Below, one piece after another: positions 1-6,045 of a stretch of DNA of 6,045 nucleotides (positions are counted from its first letter, which is position 1; each line of letters begins with the position of its first letter). The notes beneath the pieces are model-generated. The model was not told the origin of the DNA. It did no database searches and saw only the letters and a program-made list of their open reading frames with translations. The stretch lies in contig CASEHR010000017.1 of the NCBI GenBank assembly GCA_949287785.1, forward strand, positions 1 to 6,045. Direction: 5' to 3'. A program made the translations under genes and the position numbers. Source of the DNA: an uncultured Bacillota bacterium (lineage in GTDB: Bacteria; Bacillota_I; Bacilli_A; Erysipelotrichales; Erysipelotrichaceae).

Positions 1-2204
1 TCATTGGTGATAACACCGATCAGTATGCACAGGCTTATTTCCAATACGATTCGAAGAAAGCTGGCGGTGTAACAAGATCGCACCTGCGTTTTGGTCCATC
101 ACCGATCAGATCAACATACTACATCGATAATGCTGATTTCATCTCATGCTCATTAGATGCGTATTGCTTCAAGTATGACATGATCAGAAACCTGAAAGAT
201 GGTGGTACATTCTTACTCAATACGACTTTCTCAAAGGATGAGATCGTTGAACATTTGCCAAACCGTCTGTTGGCAAGTTTAGCTAAAAAGCATGCGAAGT
301 TCTATATCATCGATGCGACTGAGATCGCTCAACGCATCGGCATGGGTAGGAGAACCAATACGATCTTACAATCAGCGTTCTTTGCCTTAAATGAACAGAT
401 CATGCCATATGACAAAGCACTCGATCTGATGAAATATATGGCTAAGAAGTCGTATTCTAAAAAAGGTGATGAGATCGTTCAGTTGAACTATAAGGCGATC
501 GATTCAGGTAAAGAAGGTCTGGTTGAGATCACTGTCGATCCGGCATGGGCTGAATTACCATATGATACGGCTCGTAAGTCAACCGGTGATGATTACTTTG
601 ACATCCATGTTGAAGGAATCAACTCACTTGAAGGTTATGATTTGCCGGTATCTAACTTCACCAAATGGGGTCTGGAAGACGGTTCGATCAGAAATAATGT
701 CGCATATAACGAAAAGAGAACGATCGCTGTCCAAGTGCCGACGTGGAATCCGGACAACTGTATCCAATGTAACTTCTGTAGTTTCGTATGTCCGCATGCT
801 ACGATCAGACCATTCTTGCTGACTGATGAAGAAGTAGCCAATGCACCGATGGAATTCAAGACGATCCCGGCAATGGGCAAAGGCGTCGAGAATATGAAAT
901 TCCGCATTCAGGTCTCGCCGGCTAACTGTGTCGGTTGTGGTCTTTGTGTAACCGAATGTCCGGGCAAGGGTGGTAAGAAGGCTCTTGAAATGGTTGATAT
1001 CAATGAGAAACTCGATCAAGAACCGCTTGCTGATTACCTGTTCAAAGAAGTTGATTATAAGACTGAATACTTCCCGACAGATACTGTAAAGGGATCACAA
1101 TTCCTCATGCCTTACTTTGAAGTATCCGGTGCATGTCCTGGCTGTGGTGAAACACCATACTACAAGTTGGTATCACAATTATTCGGTCGTGATATGCTGG
1201 TTGCCAATGCGACTGGTTGTTCGATGATCTATTGTTCAAGTACGCCATCATCACCGTTTGTCAATGACAAGAATGGTGAAGGTGTTGCATGGGCTAACTC
1301 ATTATTCGAAGACAACGCTGAATATGGCTTCGGTATGGCGATCGCTCAAAACTACAAGCAACATCGTATCCTTAAGATCATGGAAGACAATATGGACAGT
1401 GATTGTAAGGAAGTATTTGAAAGATATATCGCTTGCGGAGATGACCGTGATGCTCAAAGAGCTGTTAAAGATGATGTTGTCAAAGCGGTCAAAGCCAGCT
1501 CGAATGAAGCGGTCAAGGAACTGCTTGATTACGAAAGAGATCTCGTATCCAAGTCAGTATGGATCGTTGGCGGTGATGGCTGGGCTTACGATATCGGTTA
1601 CGGTGGGTTAGACCATGTCTTGGCTAATGATATGAATGTCAATGTATTGGTTCTTGATACTGAGGTCTATTCCAATACCGGTGGCCAATCATCTAAATCA
1701 TCGCAAGCATCAAGTATCGCCAAGTTTGCTGCCGGCGGTAAAGCTACCTCGAAGAAAGATCTGGGTCAGATCGCAATGGCATACGGACATGTATATGTCG
1801 CTTCGATTTCGATGGGTGCTAATCGTCAGCAAACACTTAACGCGATCAAGGAAGCTGAAAGTTACAATGGACCATCACTCATCATCGCATACTGCCCATG
1901 TGCTGAGCACGGCATTAAGAAAGGTTTGGCTATGCATCAGGTCGTTGAGAAAGAAGCTGTTGCATGTGGCTATGTCACATTGTATCGTTTCGATCCACGT
2001 AAAGAACATCCATTGACAATCGATTCCAAGGAACCGAATTGGGATGCCTTCAAGCCATTCTTATTAGCTGAAAACCGTTATAATCAATTGATTAAGCTCA
2101 AAGGTGAAGAAAAGGCTAATGAGATGTTCGATAAGACACTTAGCGATGCTAAGAAACGTTATCATCGTTTAGTAGCTTTGAAGAAGGAGTATGACGCTGA
2201 CTAA
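1..2204 (+). CDS. nifJ: Pyruvate:ferredoxin (flavodoxin) oxidoreductase, C-terminal 733 residues (5' partial)
   Basis: This enzyme oxidises pyruvate with CoA to acetyl-CoA and CO2 and reduces ferredoxin or flavodoxin in the cytoplasm of fermenting anaerobes. The reading frame is open from base 3, so the gene starts upstream; against the usual ~1170-1230 residues, roughly 440-500 are missing. Seen in order: the end of the gamma-type domain (HLRFGPSPIRSTYYID, from about base 81); a ferredoxin domain with two 4Fe-4S motifs, CxxCxxCxxxCP at 759-794 and CxxCxxCxxxCPG at 927-965; the proximal-cluster motif CPGCGE at 1134-1151; a further cluster Cys in ATGCS (codon 1218); the thiamine-diphosphate motif GDGWAYD...NTGG at 1572-1685; and the last cluster Cys in CPCAEHG (codon 1899). 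The ATG at base 180 is internal and not the true start. Two Cys (codons 1233 and 1893) stand where I expect Gly and Ser. The gene ends with TAA and is followed by a terminator, so it is probably the last gene of its transcript. Family assignment is very secure; the electron acceptor is not proven. Confidence 0.97.
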   Translation, partial: IGDNTDQYAQAYFQYDSKKAGGVTRSHLRFGPSPIRSTYYIDNADFISCSLDAYCFKYDMIRNLKDGGTFLLNTTFSKDEIVEHLPNRLLASLAKKHAKFYIIDATEIAQRIGMGRRTNTILQSAFFALNEQIMPYDKALDLMKYMAKKSYSKKGDEIVQLNYKAIDSGKEGLVEITVDPAWAELPYDTARKSTGDDYFDIHVEGINSLEGYDLPVSNFTKWGLEDGSIRNNVAYNEKRTIAVQVPTWNPDNCIQCNFCSFVCPHATIRPFLLTDEEVANAPMEFKTIPAMGKGVENMKFRIQVSPANCVGCGLCVTECPGKGGKKALEMVDINEKLDQEPLADYLFKEVDYKTEYFPTDTVKGSQFLMPYFEVSGACPGCGETPYYKLVSQLFGRDMLVANATGCSMIYCSSTPSSPFVNDKNGEGVAWANSLFEDNAEYGFGMAIAQNYKQHRILKIMEDNMDSDCKEVFERYIACGDDRDAQRAVKDDVVKAVKASSNEAVKELLDYERDLVSKSVWIVGGDGWAYDIGYGGLDHVLANDMNVNVLVLDTEVYSNTGGQSSKSSQASSIAKFAAGGKATSKKDLGQIAMAYGHVYVASISMGANRQQTLNAIKEAESYNGPSLIIAYCPCAEHGIKKGLAMHQVVEKEAVACGYVTLYRFDPRKEHPLTIDSKEPNWDAFKPFLLAENRYNQLIKLKGEEKANEMFDKTLSDAKKRYHRLVALKKEYDAD

Positions 2205-2294
2205 TTTTCATTGTCATGCCTAAACAGATATGATACTGAAAGCATAAGTCATATTTCATACCCAAGACTTCAGTGATAAGCTGATCAGATGATC

Positions 2295-2336
2295 AAAAGT
2301 GGTGCACCTGTATATCAACAGGATGTGCCACTTTTT
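2295..2336 (+). terminator. Rho-independent terminator after the oxidoreductase gene
   Basis: The 5' arm 2295-2311 pairs with the 3' arm 2318-2335 around a 6-nt loop (2312-2317). This gives 17 base pairs with two G-T wobbles and one bulged A at 2323. The stem ends in an A4/T4 run, and the T-tract covers 2332-2336, followed by ATAT. It lies 90 nt after the TAA of the oxidoreductase gene and faces the same way. The A-run on the other side is short, so it would be a weak terminator at best on the minus strand. Confidence 0.9.
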
Positions 2337-2477
2337 ATATGATGATCGTTTTGAATCTAATAAATCAGAATGGTTTTTCATTCTAAAGATCAACTTATCC
2401 AATGTTTTTTGCGCTATCTTAGAAATATCGAACAAGATGATCGATAGTCCGGTCTTGATGATGTCGATCCGTTCATC
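2337..2477. other. Non-coding spacer with one weak hairpin
   Basis: No convincing gene lies here. A short AT-rich hairpin is visible: AGAATG at 2367-2372 and CATTCT at 2379-2384 around a GTTTTT loop. It is too weak to call a terminator. A minus-strand ORF (2256-2501, 81 codons) crosses this stretch. It uses ATC-rich codons like the local genes but has no recognisable domain or ribosome binding site and reads through the terminator stem, so I do not call it a gene. The region could be leftover coding sequence. Confidence 0.5.
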
Positions 2478-2493
2478 ATTACACAAGTGTAAT
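2478..2493. promoter_or_regulatory. Inverted repeat, candidate operator of the lipoprotein operon
   Basis: ATTACAC (2478-2484) and GTGTAAT (2487-2493) are perfect 7-bp inverted arms separated by AA. The centre lies about 42-43 bp before the predicted transcription start at 2528, and the right arm touches the position expected for the -35 box. This fits either a repressor site or a class II activator site; with such a poor -35 (TTCTCG), activation is plausible. I do not recognise the regulator family. Confidence 0.45.
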
Positions 2494-2521
2494 TCTCGCA
2501 TGCGCTTTTATATGATATAAT
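2493..2521 (+). promoter_or_regulatory. Extended -10 promoter of the lipoprotein-flippase-glycosyltransferase operon
   Basis: TGATATAAT at 2513-2521 is a perfect TGnTATAAT extended -10 element. At 17-bp spacing the -35 position (2493-2498) reads TTCTCG, a poor match to TTGACA, which is usual for extended -10 promoters. The expected start is about 7 nt after the -10 box, at A2528, which is the first base of the lipoprotein ATG. The transcript may thus be leaderless. A second overlapping -10-like word, TATGAT at 2511-2516, could shift the start a few bases upstream. Confidence 0.65.
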
Positions 2522-2527
2522 CATGAT

Positions 2528-3058
2528 ATGAGAAAACTGATACTCTTATTAGTTTTATTGCTGGTGCTGAATGGTTGTTTTGACAGGGCGAGAGTCCATG
2601 TGTTGAGCACAGTCAGTGTGACGGTCGAAGATAGTGAAAAGGTCATCGATCGGAGTAATATTATCCAGACGACACCGCGCGAATTTGTTTCTGTATATAA
2701 TCAAGGCGGATCAGGCATCTTCTTTTTCGGTGCCGATGATTGTGATTATTGTGATGTCGCTTTGCCGCTTGTAGATGAGGCAGCCGGTGAATACGGTCTT
2801 ACTGTATATTACATCGATACTTCCAGTAATCTATATCCGTTTGTTGAATATGACGATGAGATCATCGAAATATTGTATGATGTCTTGGTCGGTGATGAAA
2901 AAGGGGAGAAGATACTGTACTTACCGATGTTGGTGACGATCGAAAACGGAGCTGTTGGCTATTTTCATATCGGTCTTTTAGAGCATGCATACGAAAGTGA
3001 AAAAGACGACGACAGGCTTGTTTCAACATATAAAGAAGTGATGGAGTCTTTTAGGTGA
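2528..3058 (+). CDS. Thioredoxin-fold lipoprotein (membrane-anchored, extracytoplasmic)
   Basis: The protein is 176 residues. Residues 1-17 form a lipoprotein signal: MRK, a run of Leu/Val/Ile, then LNGC with the lipidated Cys at 17. Asn at -2 is unusual for a lipobox but the pattern is otherwise good. A thioredoxin-like domain spans about 50-175, with strand IFFFGADD, the redox motif CDYC (Cys72, Cys75) and a likely cis-Pro in LPMLV (Pro132). The mature protein should sit on the outer face of the membrane and carry out thiol-disulfide exchange; its substrate is unknown. The start is fixed because an in-frame TGA at 2513 precedes this ATG with no ATG between. No Shine-Dalgarno is visible, consistent with a leaderless mRNA. 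It overlaps the next gene by 4 nt (GTGA) if that gene starts at 3055. Close to the small thioredoxin-like accessory proteins of Gram-positive bacteria, but I cannot name an exact family. Confidence 0.85.
   Translation: MRKLILLLVLLLVLNGCFDRARVHVLSTVSVTVEDSEKVIDRSNIIQTTPREFVSVYNQGGSGIFFFGADDCDYCDVALPLVDEAAGEYGLTVYYIDTSSNLYPFVEYDDEIIEILYDVLVGDEKGEKILYLPMLVTIENGAVGYFHIGLLEHAYESEKDDDRLVSTYKEVMESFR
3043..3055 (+). promoter_or_regulatory. Ribosome binding sites deciding the start of the membrane protein gene
   Basis: GGAG at 3043-3046 lies 8 nt before GTG 3055, and AGG at 3053-3055 (within AGGTGAT, a good anti-SD match) lies 5 nt before ATG 3061. Either start is possible and they differ by only two residues. 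GTG 3055 gives a GTGA overlap like the ATGA overlap at the next junction, so I prefer it slightly. Both sites lie inside the end of the lipoprotein gene, suggesting translational coupling. Confidence 0.5.
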
Positions 3059-4101
3059 TTATGGCTGAAAAAACTAAGAAGAGCATCTTTGGAAACTATG
3101 GTATCAATGCGATCTTTATCATCCTGATCGGCGTTTTGATGATCGCATTGTCATTTGGTTTAGGTGGTGAGGGAATCGTCGATGTTTTGAAAATGGTCGA
3201 TATTGCCGATGTCATCTTAGTCATCTTGATAGTCTTATTGTGGCAATTTGTCATCGGTTTGATACTGGTCGTTCTGACGCGGATATCGCATCCGAAGTAT
3301 CGCATCATCGACGGTTTCATCAATGTTTTAGTAGCGGCGCTTTTCCATGGCATTACTCCTTCGGCAAGCGGTGGACAGATCGTGCAGTTCTATGTCTTTA
3401 AAAAGCAAAGAGTCGATACCGGTGATGCAGGAAGTATCTTATGGATAGAATTTATTATCTATCAGATCGCATTGACTGTTTTGAGTGCTTTTTTTATCAT
3501 TATGAGATTCAATGATTTCTATTCCAATTATTCGAGTTTATTCCTATTTGTTATTTTGGGCTTTATTATTAACGGCTCAGTCATTGTATTTCTGATCGCT
3601 TTAGCAAAATTCAAAAAGCTGCATGATTGGATAAAAAACAGAGGTGTTTATATCGGTGTCAAACTGCATATCGTCAAAGATCCGGAAAGAACGATCGAGA
3701 ATATTGAGATCCAATTGGAACGTTTTCGTAATGAGGTCGGTCATTTCAAAGATCATAAAGGAAGGATAGCTCTGGTGTTCTTCATGAATATTGTAAGATT
3801 GCTGATATATTATTCTGTTCCTTTCTTTGTTTTTATGGCTATGGGGCAAAAAGTGGATGCTGGATTGCTGGTCGACTGCATCGCTATGGGCAGTTTTGTC
3901 GCCATCACATCAAGCATGATTCCGATCCCTGGAGCAAGCGGCGGAACGGAGATGATCTTCGTGCTTATGTTCGGCAATCTTTTCGGGCAGACGGTTGCCG
4001 GTGCGGCGATGCTGCTGTGGCGCTTTGCGACATATTATCTGGTCATGGCGATCGGTGCAGTGTTGTTTTTATATGTTAAGTTAAAGAAGGTGAGAGAATG
4101 A
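3055..4101 (+). CDS. Flippase-like integral membrane protein (lysylphosphatidylglycerol synthase TM / UPF0104 family)
   Basis: This is a 348-residue polytopic membrane protein of the family that includes the flippase half of MprF and YbhN-like proteins. Numbered from GTG 3055, hydrophobic segments lie near 17-36, 51-75, 85-102, 128-148, 158-185, 237-260, 267-288 and 300-345; exact counts need a predictor. A charged stretch at about 187-235 separates two halves. Each half carries a family-type Pro/Gly motif: TPSASGGQ (Pro102) and IPGASGGTE (Pro292-Glu299), looking like an internal pseudo-repeat. Family members move or handle lipid head groups in the membrane; the substrate here is unknown. Coupling to a diacylglycerol glucosyltransferase-type gene (ATGA overlap at 4098-4101) suggests it handles a glycolipid or its precursor, which is inference. 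The alternative start is ATG 3061. Its last codons hold the next gene's ribosome binding site. Confidence 0.88.
   Translation: MIMAEKTKKSIFGNYGINAIFIILIGVLMIALSFGLGGEGIVDVLKMVDIADVILVILIVLLWQFVIGLILVVLTRISHPKYRIIDGFINVLVAALFHGITPSASGGQIVQFYVFKKQRVDTGDAGSILWIEFIIYQIALTVLSAFFIIMRFNDFYSNYSSLFLFVILGFIINGSVIVFLIALAKFKKLHDWIKNRGVYIGVKLHIVKDPERTIENIEIQLERFRNEVGHFKDHKGRIALVFFMNIVRLLIYYSVPFFVFMAMGQKVDAGLLVDCIAMGSFVAITSSMIPIPGASGGTEMIFVLMFGNLFGQTVAGAAMLLWRFATYYLVMAIGAVLFLYVKLKKVRE
4085..4093 (+). promoter_or_regulatory. Strong Shine-Dalgarno for the glycosyltransferase-RecX gene
   Basis: AGAAGGTGA closely matches the ideal AGGAGGTGA, and its AAGG core ends 7 nt before ATG 4098. It lies within the last codons of the membrane protein gene, and the two genes share ATGA (4098-4101). 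This fixes the start and supports coupled translation. Confidence 0.8.
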
Positions 4102-6045
4102 GGATCGGTCTGTTTTCTGATACATATCTACCGGATATCAACGGTGTAGTGACATCGGTTGAACTGTTGCGCAAGAAATTGGCGGAAAGAGGTCATGATG
4201 TCTATGTCATTTGTACTTATCCGGGTATTCTCAAAGTGGTCAAGGAAGGGAATATTATCCGCCTGCCGGGTCTTGAGATTAAAAAGCTTTACGGCTACGC
4301 CGTAACTACGCCATTGCATCCTTTGCTGTATGAAGATATTGAAGCCTTAGATCTGGATCTGATCCATGTGCATACGGAATTTGGTGTTGGTATTTTCGCT
4401 GAAATGTGCGCGGCTAAATTCAATCTTCCGATCGTCAGGACCTATCATACCACCTATGAGGATTATACTCATTACATCAATTTTTTAGATCTCGATGTCA
4501 TCGATAGTTATGCAAAGAAGCTTGTTGCCAGTTTGACCAAGGTGTTCGCCGATCGGGCGACTAAAATGATCTCCCCCAGCAAAAAGACCAAGGAGATGTT
4601 GCTCCGATATGGAGTAAAGACCGATATAGCTGTCATCCCAACGGGAACAGAACTGTATCGTTTCAAAAAAGATACTTCAACAAGCGATGACATAAAAAAA
4701 ATCAAAGATGAGATCGGCATCAAAGAGGGGCAAGATCTTATTCTTTATGTCGGTCGGATCGCTCAGGAAAAATCGATCGATATGTTGATCGATGCTTTTG
4801 AGATCCTGAAAGAAAAAGAGGCACCGTTAAAGTTGGCGGTGATTGGTGGCGGGCCACAACTCGATGAGCTTATCGAAAACGTTAAGAATCGACATCTTGA
4901 AGACTATATCTATTTCGGCAATAAGCGGCCTTTTGAGATCATCCCGCATTATTATCACAGCGCCGATGCTTTCGTGAGCGCATCGACAACAGAGACGCAA
5001 GGAATGACGTATGTTGAAGCCATGGCGTCCGGATTAGTCGTCTTTGCCAGACACGATGCGTCGACGGAAGAACTGATCGATGAAGGTAAAAATGGTTTTT
5101 ATTTTGATGATGCCCATAGTTTAGCGGAAAAGCTTATGGCATTTCATGATTTGGATCGGGATACACGCAACAAAATGGCATCGGTCGGTGAAGCTGTAGC
5201 CGGTGAATATGATGCCGATGTATTCTGTGACAAGATCTTGAGAGTCTATGATGAGGCGATAACCGAGTATAGCCACTACTACAATCTCAAAGAAACAAAG
5301 CTTAAAAACGACTATGTCGCCGTGTTGTTTGAAAAGGGCAGTAAGGATAGTGTGGAAGTTATCGTATCACTAGATGATTTCTACAATATGGGTCTTCGCA
5401 AAAATGATAAGGTCAAAGAAGATGTCGTCAATGAGTTAAAAGAAAAAGAGAAAGATACGAAAGCTTATCGGGCTTGTCTTGCCAGATTGGCAAATCGTGA
5501 CTACAGTGTCTATGAGATGCGTTTATACTTGAAGGACAGATTTATGATCGACGGTCTTAAACAGGAACAGATCATCAGCAAGCTCATTGAAAAGGGTTTA
5601 TTGGATGATTATCAATATGCTGTAGGAAAGATATCCTTATTTTCATCAAAATTCTTATCACGTAATAAGATGATCGCCAATCTGAAAAAGGTCCATATCG
5701 ATGATGCGATCATCGATAAGGTCATCAGTGATGACGATGATGAAGAGTTTAAAAAAGCATTGAAAAGAGCTTACTATTACCAGAATACGATCAAGGGTAA
5801 ATCTCTCAGGGCAAAAAAAGAGGCGATATATCGAAAACTTATGACCGATGGTTTTAACAGCGATATCTTGAAAAGAGTTGTCGATAGTCTTGACCTTAGT
5901 GAGGATATATTACGCGAGGATATCACTTTGCGCAAGGAAGCCCTTAAACAGAAAAAACACTATATGCGTAAATACAGCGGCACTGAACTGAGAAACAGAG
6001 TATTCCGTTCGCTTGCTGCTAAAGGTTTTAATTATGATGATATAT
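4098..6045 (+). CDS. GT4 glycosyltransferase (diacylglycerol glucosyltransferase type) fused to RecX, 3' partial
   Basis: The frame is open for 649 codons and runs off the window, so the stop is not seen. Residues 1 to ~390 form a GT-B fold family 4 glycosyltransferase: N-terminal loop DINGV (13-17), HVHTE (90-94), YHTTYEDY with His117, PTGTE (Gly183), sugar-nucleotide-binding VGR..QEK (Arg220, Lys225), and the E-x7-E motif ETQGMTYVE (Glu299, Glu307). The YHT.YEDY.HYI and ETQGMTYVEAMASG wording resembles monoglucosyldiacylglycerol synthases, which move glucose from UDP-glucose to diacylglycerol at the inner membrane face; those are also ~400 residues. From about residue 402 the chain continues as RecX, a RecA modulator. 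No in-frame ATG falls in the junction; the next, Met431, is already inside RecX. The exact acceptor lipid and sugar are inferred. It is the third gene of the operon, behind a flippase-like gene. Confidence in each half is high; whether the chain stays uncleaved in the cell is unknown. Confidence 0.9.
   Translation, partial: MRIGLFSDTYLPDINGVVTSVELLRKKLAERGHDVYVICTYPGILKVVKEGNIIRLPGLEIKKLYGYAVTTPLHPLLYEDIEALDLDLIHVHTEFGVGIFAEMCAAKFNLPIVRTYHTTYEDYTHYINFLDLDVIDSYAKKLVASLTKVFADRATKMISPSKKTKEMLLRYGVKTDIAVIPTGTELYRFKKDTSTSDDIKKIKDEIGIKEGQDLILYVGRIAQEKSIDMLIDAFEILKEKEAPLKLAVIGGGPQLDELIENVKNRHLEDYIYFGNKRPFEIIPHYYHSADAFVSASTTETQGMTYVEAMASGLVVFARHDASTEELIDEGKNGFYFDDAHSLAEKLMAFHDLDRDTRNKMASVGEAVAGEYDADVFCDKILRVYDEAITEYSHYYNLKETKLKNDYVAVLFEKGSKDSVEVIVSLDDFYNMGLRKNDKVKEDVVNELKEKEKDTKAYRACLARLANRDYSVYEMRLYLKDRFMIDGLKQEQIISKLIEKGLLDDYQYAVGKISLFSSKFLSRNKMIANLKKVHIDDAIIDKVISDDDDEEFKKALKRAYYYQNTIKGKSLRAKKEAIYRKLMTDGFNSDILKRVVDSLDLSEDILREDITLRKEALKQKKHYMRKYSGTELRNRVFRSLAAKGFNYDDI
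5301..6045 (+). other. recX: RecX-like domain within the fusion ORF (partial at window end)
   Basis: Residues ~402-649 of the fusion ORF. An N-terminal beta-rich part (about 402-440, DYVAVLFEKG...VEVIVSLDDFYNMGL) matches the start of Gram-positive RecX, which normally begins a free protein. Helical repeats follow: first at ~456-516 with the hallmark LANRDYSVYEMRLYLKDRF and LLDDYQYA; second at ~517-560 (LSRNKMIANLKK..IDDAIIDKVI); third at ~569-600 (SLRAKKEAIYRKLMTDGF); and a fourth from ~623 (YSGTELRNRVFRSLAAKGF), cut by the window. Four repeats suit the ~260-residue Gram-positive type rather than the shorter E. coli type. RecX proteins bind RecA filaments and inhibit or tune strand exchange. 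Nothing essential looks missing except the last few residues beyond the window. Confidence 0.85.

Noticed and set aside
624..1019. Long minus-strand ORFs (624-1019 and 635-907) and plus-strand alternative-frame ORFs inside the oxidoreductase
   Set aside because: They lie opposite or out of frame with the highly conserved ferredoxin-domain coding sequence and show no domain of their own; they are shadows.
2191..2223. Ten-codon ORF overlapping the oxidoreductase 3' end after an AAGGAG
   Set aside because: The AAGGAG is only 1 nt from the ATG, too close to work, and it is explained by the Lys-Lys-Glu codons of the oxidoreductase.
2367..2384. Hairpin AGAATG / CATTCT as a second terminator or riboswitch part
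   Set aside because: Six mostly A-T pairs with no following T-run; too weak, and no conserved riboswitch core is visible nearby.
2497..2504. Eight-base palindrome CGCATGCG between the -35 and -10 positions
   Set aside because: It is short, alternating and self-complementary by chance quite often; there is no second copy or spacing pattern to support a protein site.
2299..2520. Plus-strand ORF of 73 codons in the intergenic gap
   Set aside because: It begins with GTG inside the terminator stem, has no ribosome binding site, resembles no family and runs through the operator and promoter.
3056..4101. Possible Mollicutes code with TGA as Trp
   Set aside because: TGA at 3056-3058 and 4099-4101 falls exactly at the expected protein ends with overlapping starts, and Trp is encoded by TGG throughout.
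3096..4723. Minus-strand ORFs at 3096-3353, 3601-3849, 4128-4319 and 4508-4723
   Set aside because: They are antisense to well-supported genes, lack ribosome sites and show low-complexity or anti-coding composition.
5322..5390. Separate internal start for RecX (GTG 5322, TTG 5325 or ATG 5388)
   Set aside because: All lie inside the RecX beta-rich N-terminal part, and no purine-rich ribosome site precedes them at good spacing. The in-frame fusion is the simpler reading, though only an experiment can settle it.

Overview
The window looks like chromosome of a strictly anaerobic or fermentative, fairly low-G+C Gram-positive bacterium (Bacillota, possibly near Erysipelotrichia or related Mollicutes-like lineages; the lineage is inference). 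Three things point there: a single-chain pyruvate:ferredoxin oxidoreductase, a lipid-glycosylation gene set typical of Gram-positive membranes, and a RecX of the long Gram-positive type. The genetic code looks standard: TGA ends two genes and TGG encodes Trp.

Region 1 (1-2204) is the C-terminal 733 residues of pyruvate:ferredoxin oxidoreductase, entered mid-gene. It carries the end of the gamma-type domain, the two-cluster ferredoxin domain and the thiamine-diphosphate domain. Region 2 (2205-2527) is a 323-bp gap. It holds a strong rho-independent terminator, a weak hairpin, a perfect inverted repeat, and an extended -10 promoter whose predicted transcription start falls on the A of the next gene's ATG.

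Region 3 (2528-6045) is a tightly packed operon of three genes, each overlapping the next by 4 nt (GTGA, then ATGA): a thioredoxin-fold lipoprotein, a membrane protein of the lysylphosphatidylglycerol-synthase TM / UPF0104 flippase-like family, and a long ORF still open at the window end.

That last ORF is the main discovery. Its first ~390 codons encode a complete GT4 glycosyltransferase of the diacylglycerol glucosyltransferase type. It then continues in frame, with no stop and no plausible internal ATG, into a RecX-like regulator of RecA. A membrane glycolipid enzyme and a recombination regulator therefore appear to be one polypeptide. The glycosyltransferase and flippase-like protein plausibly make and handle membrane glycolipids. 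The lipoprotein would act outside the membrane on thiols. Why RecX is attached is unknown.
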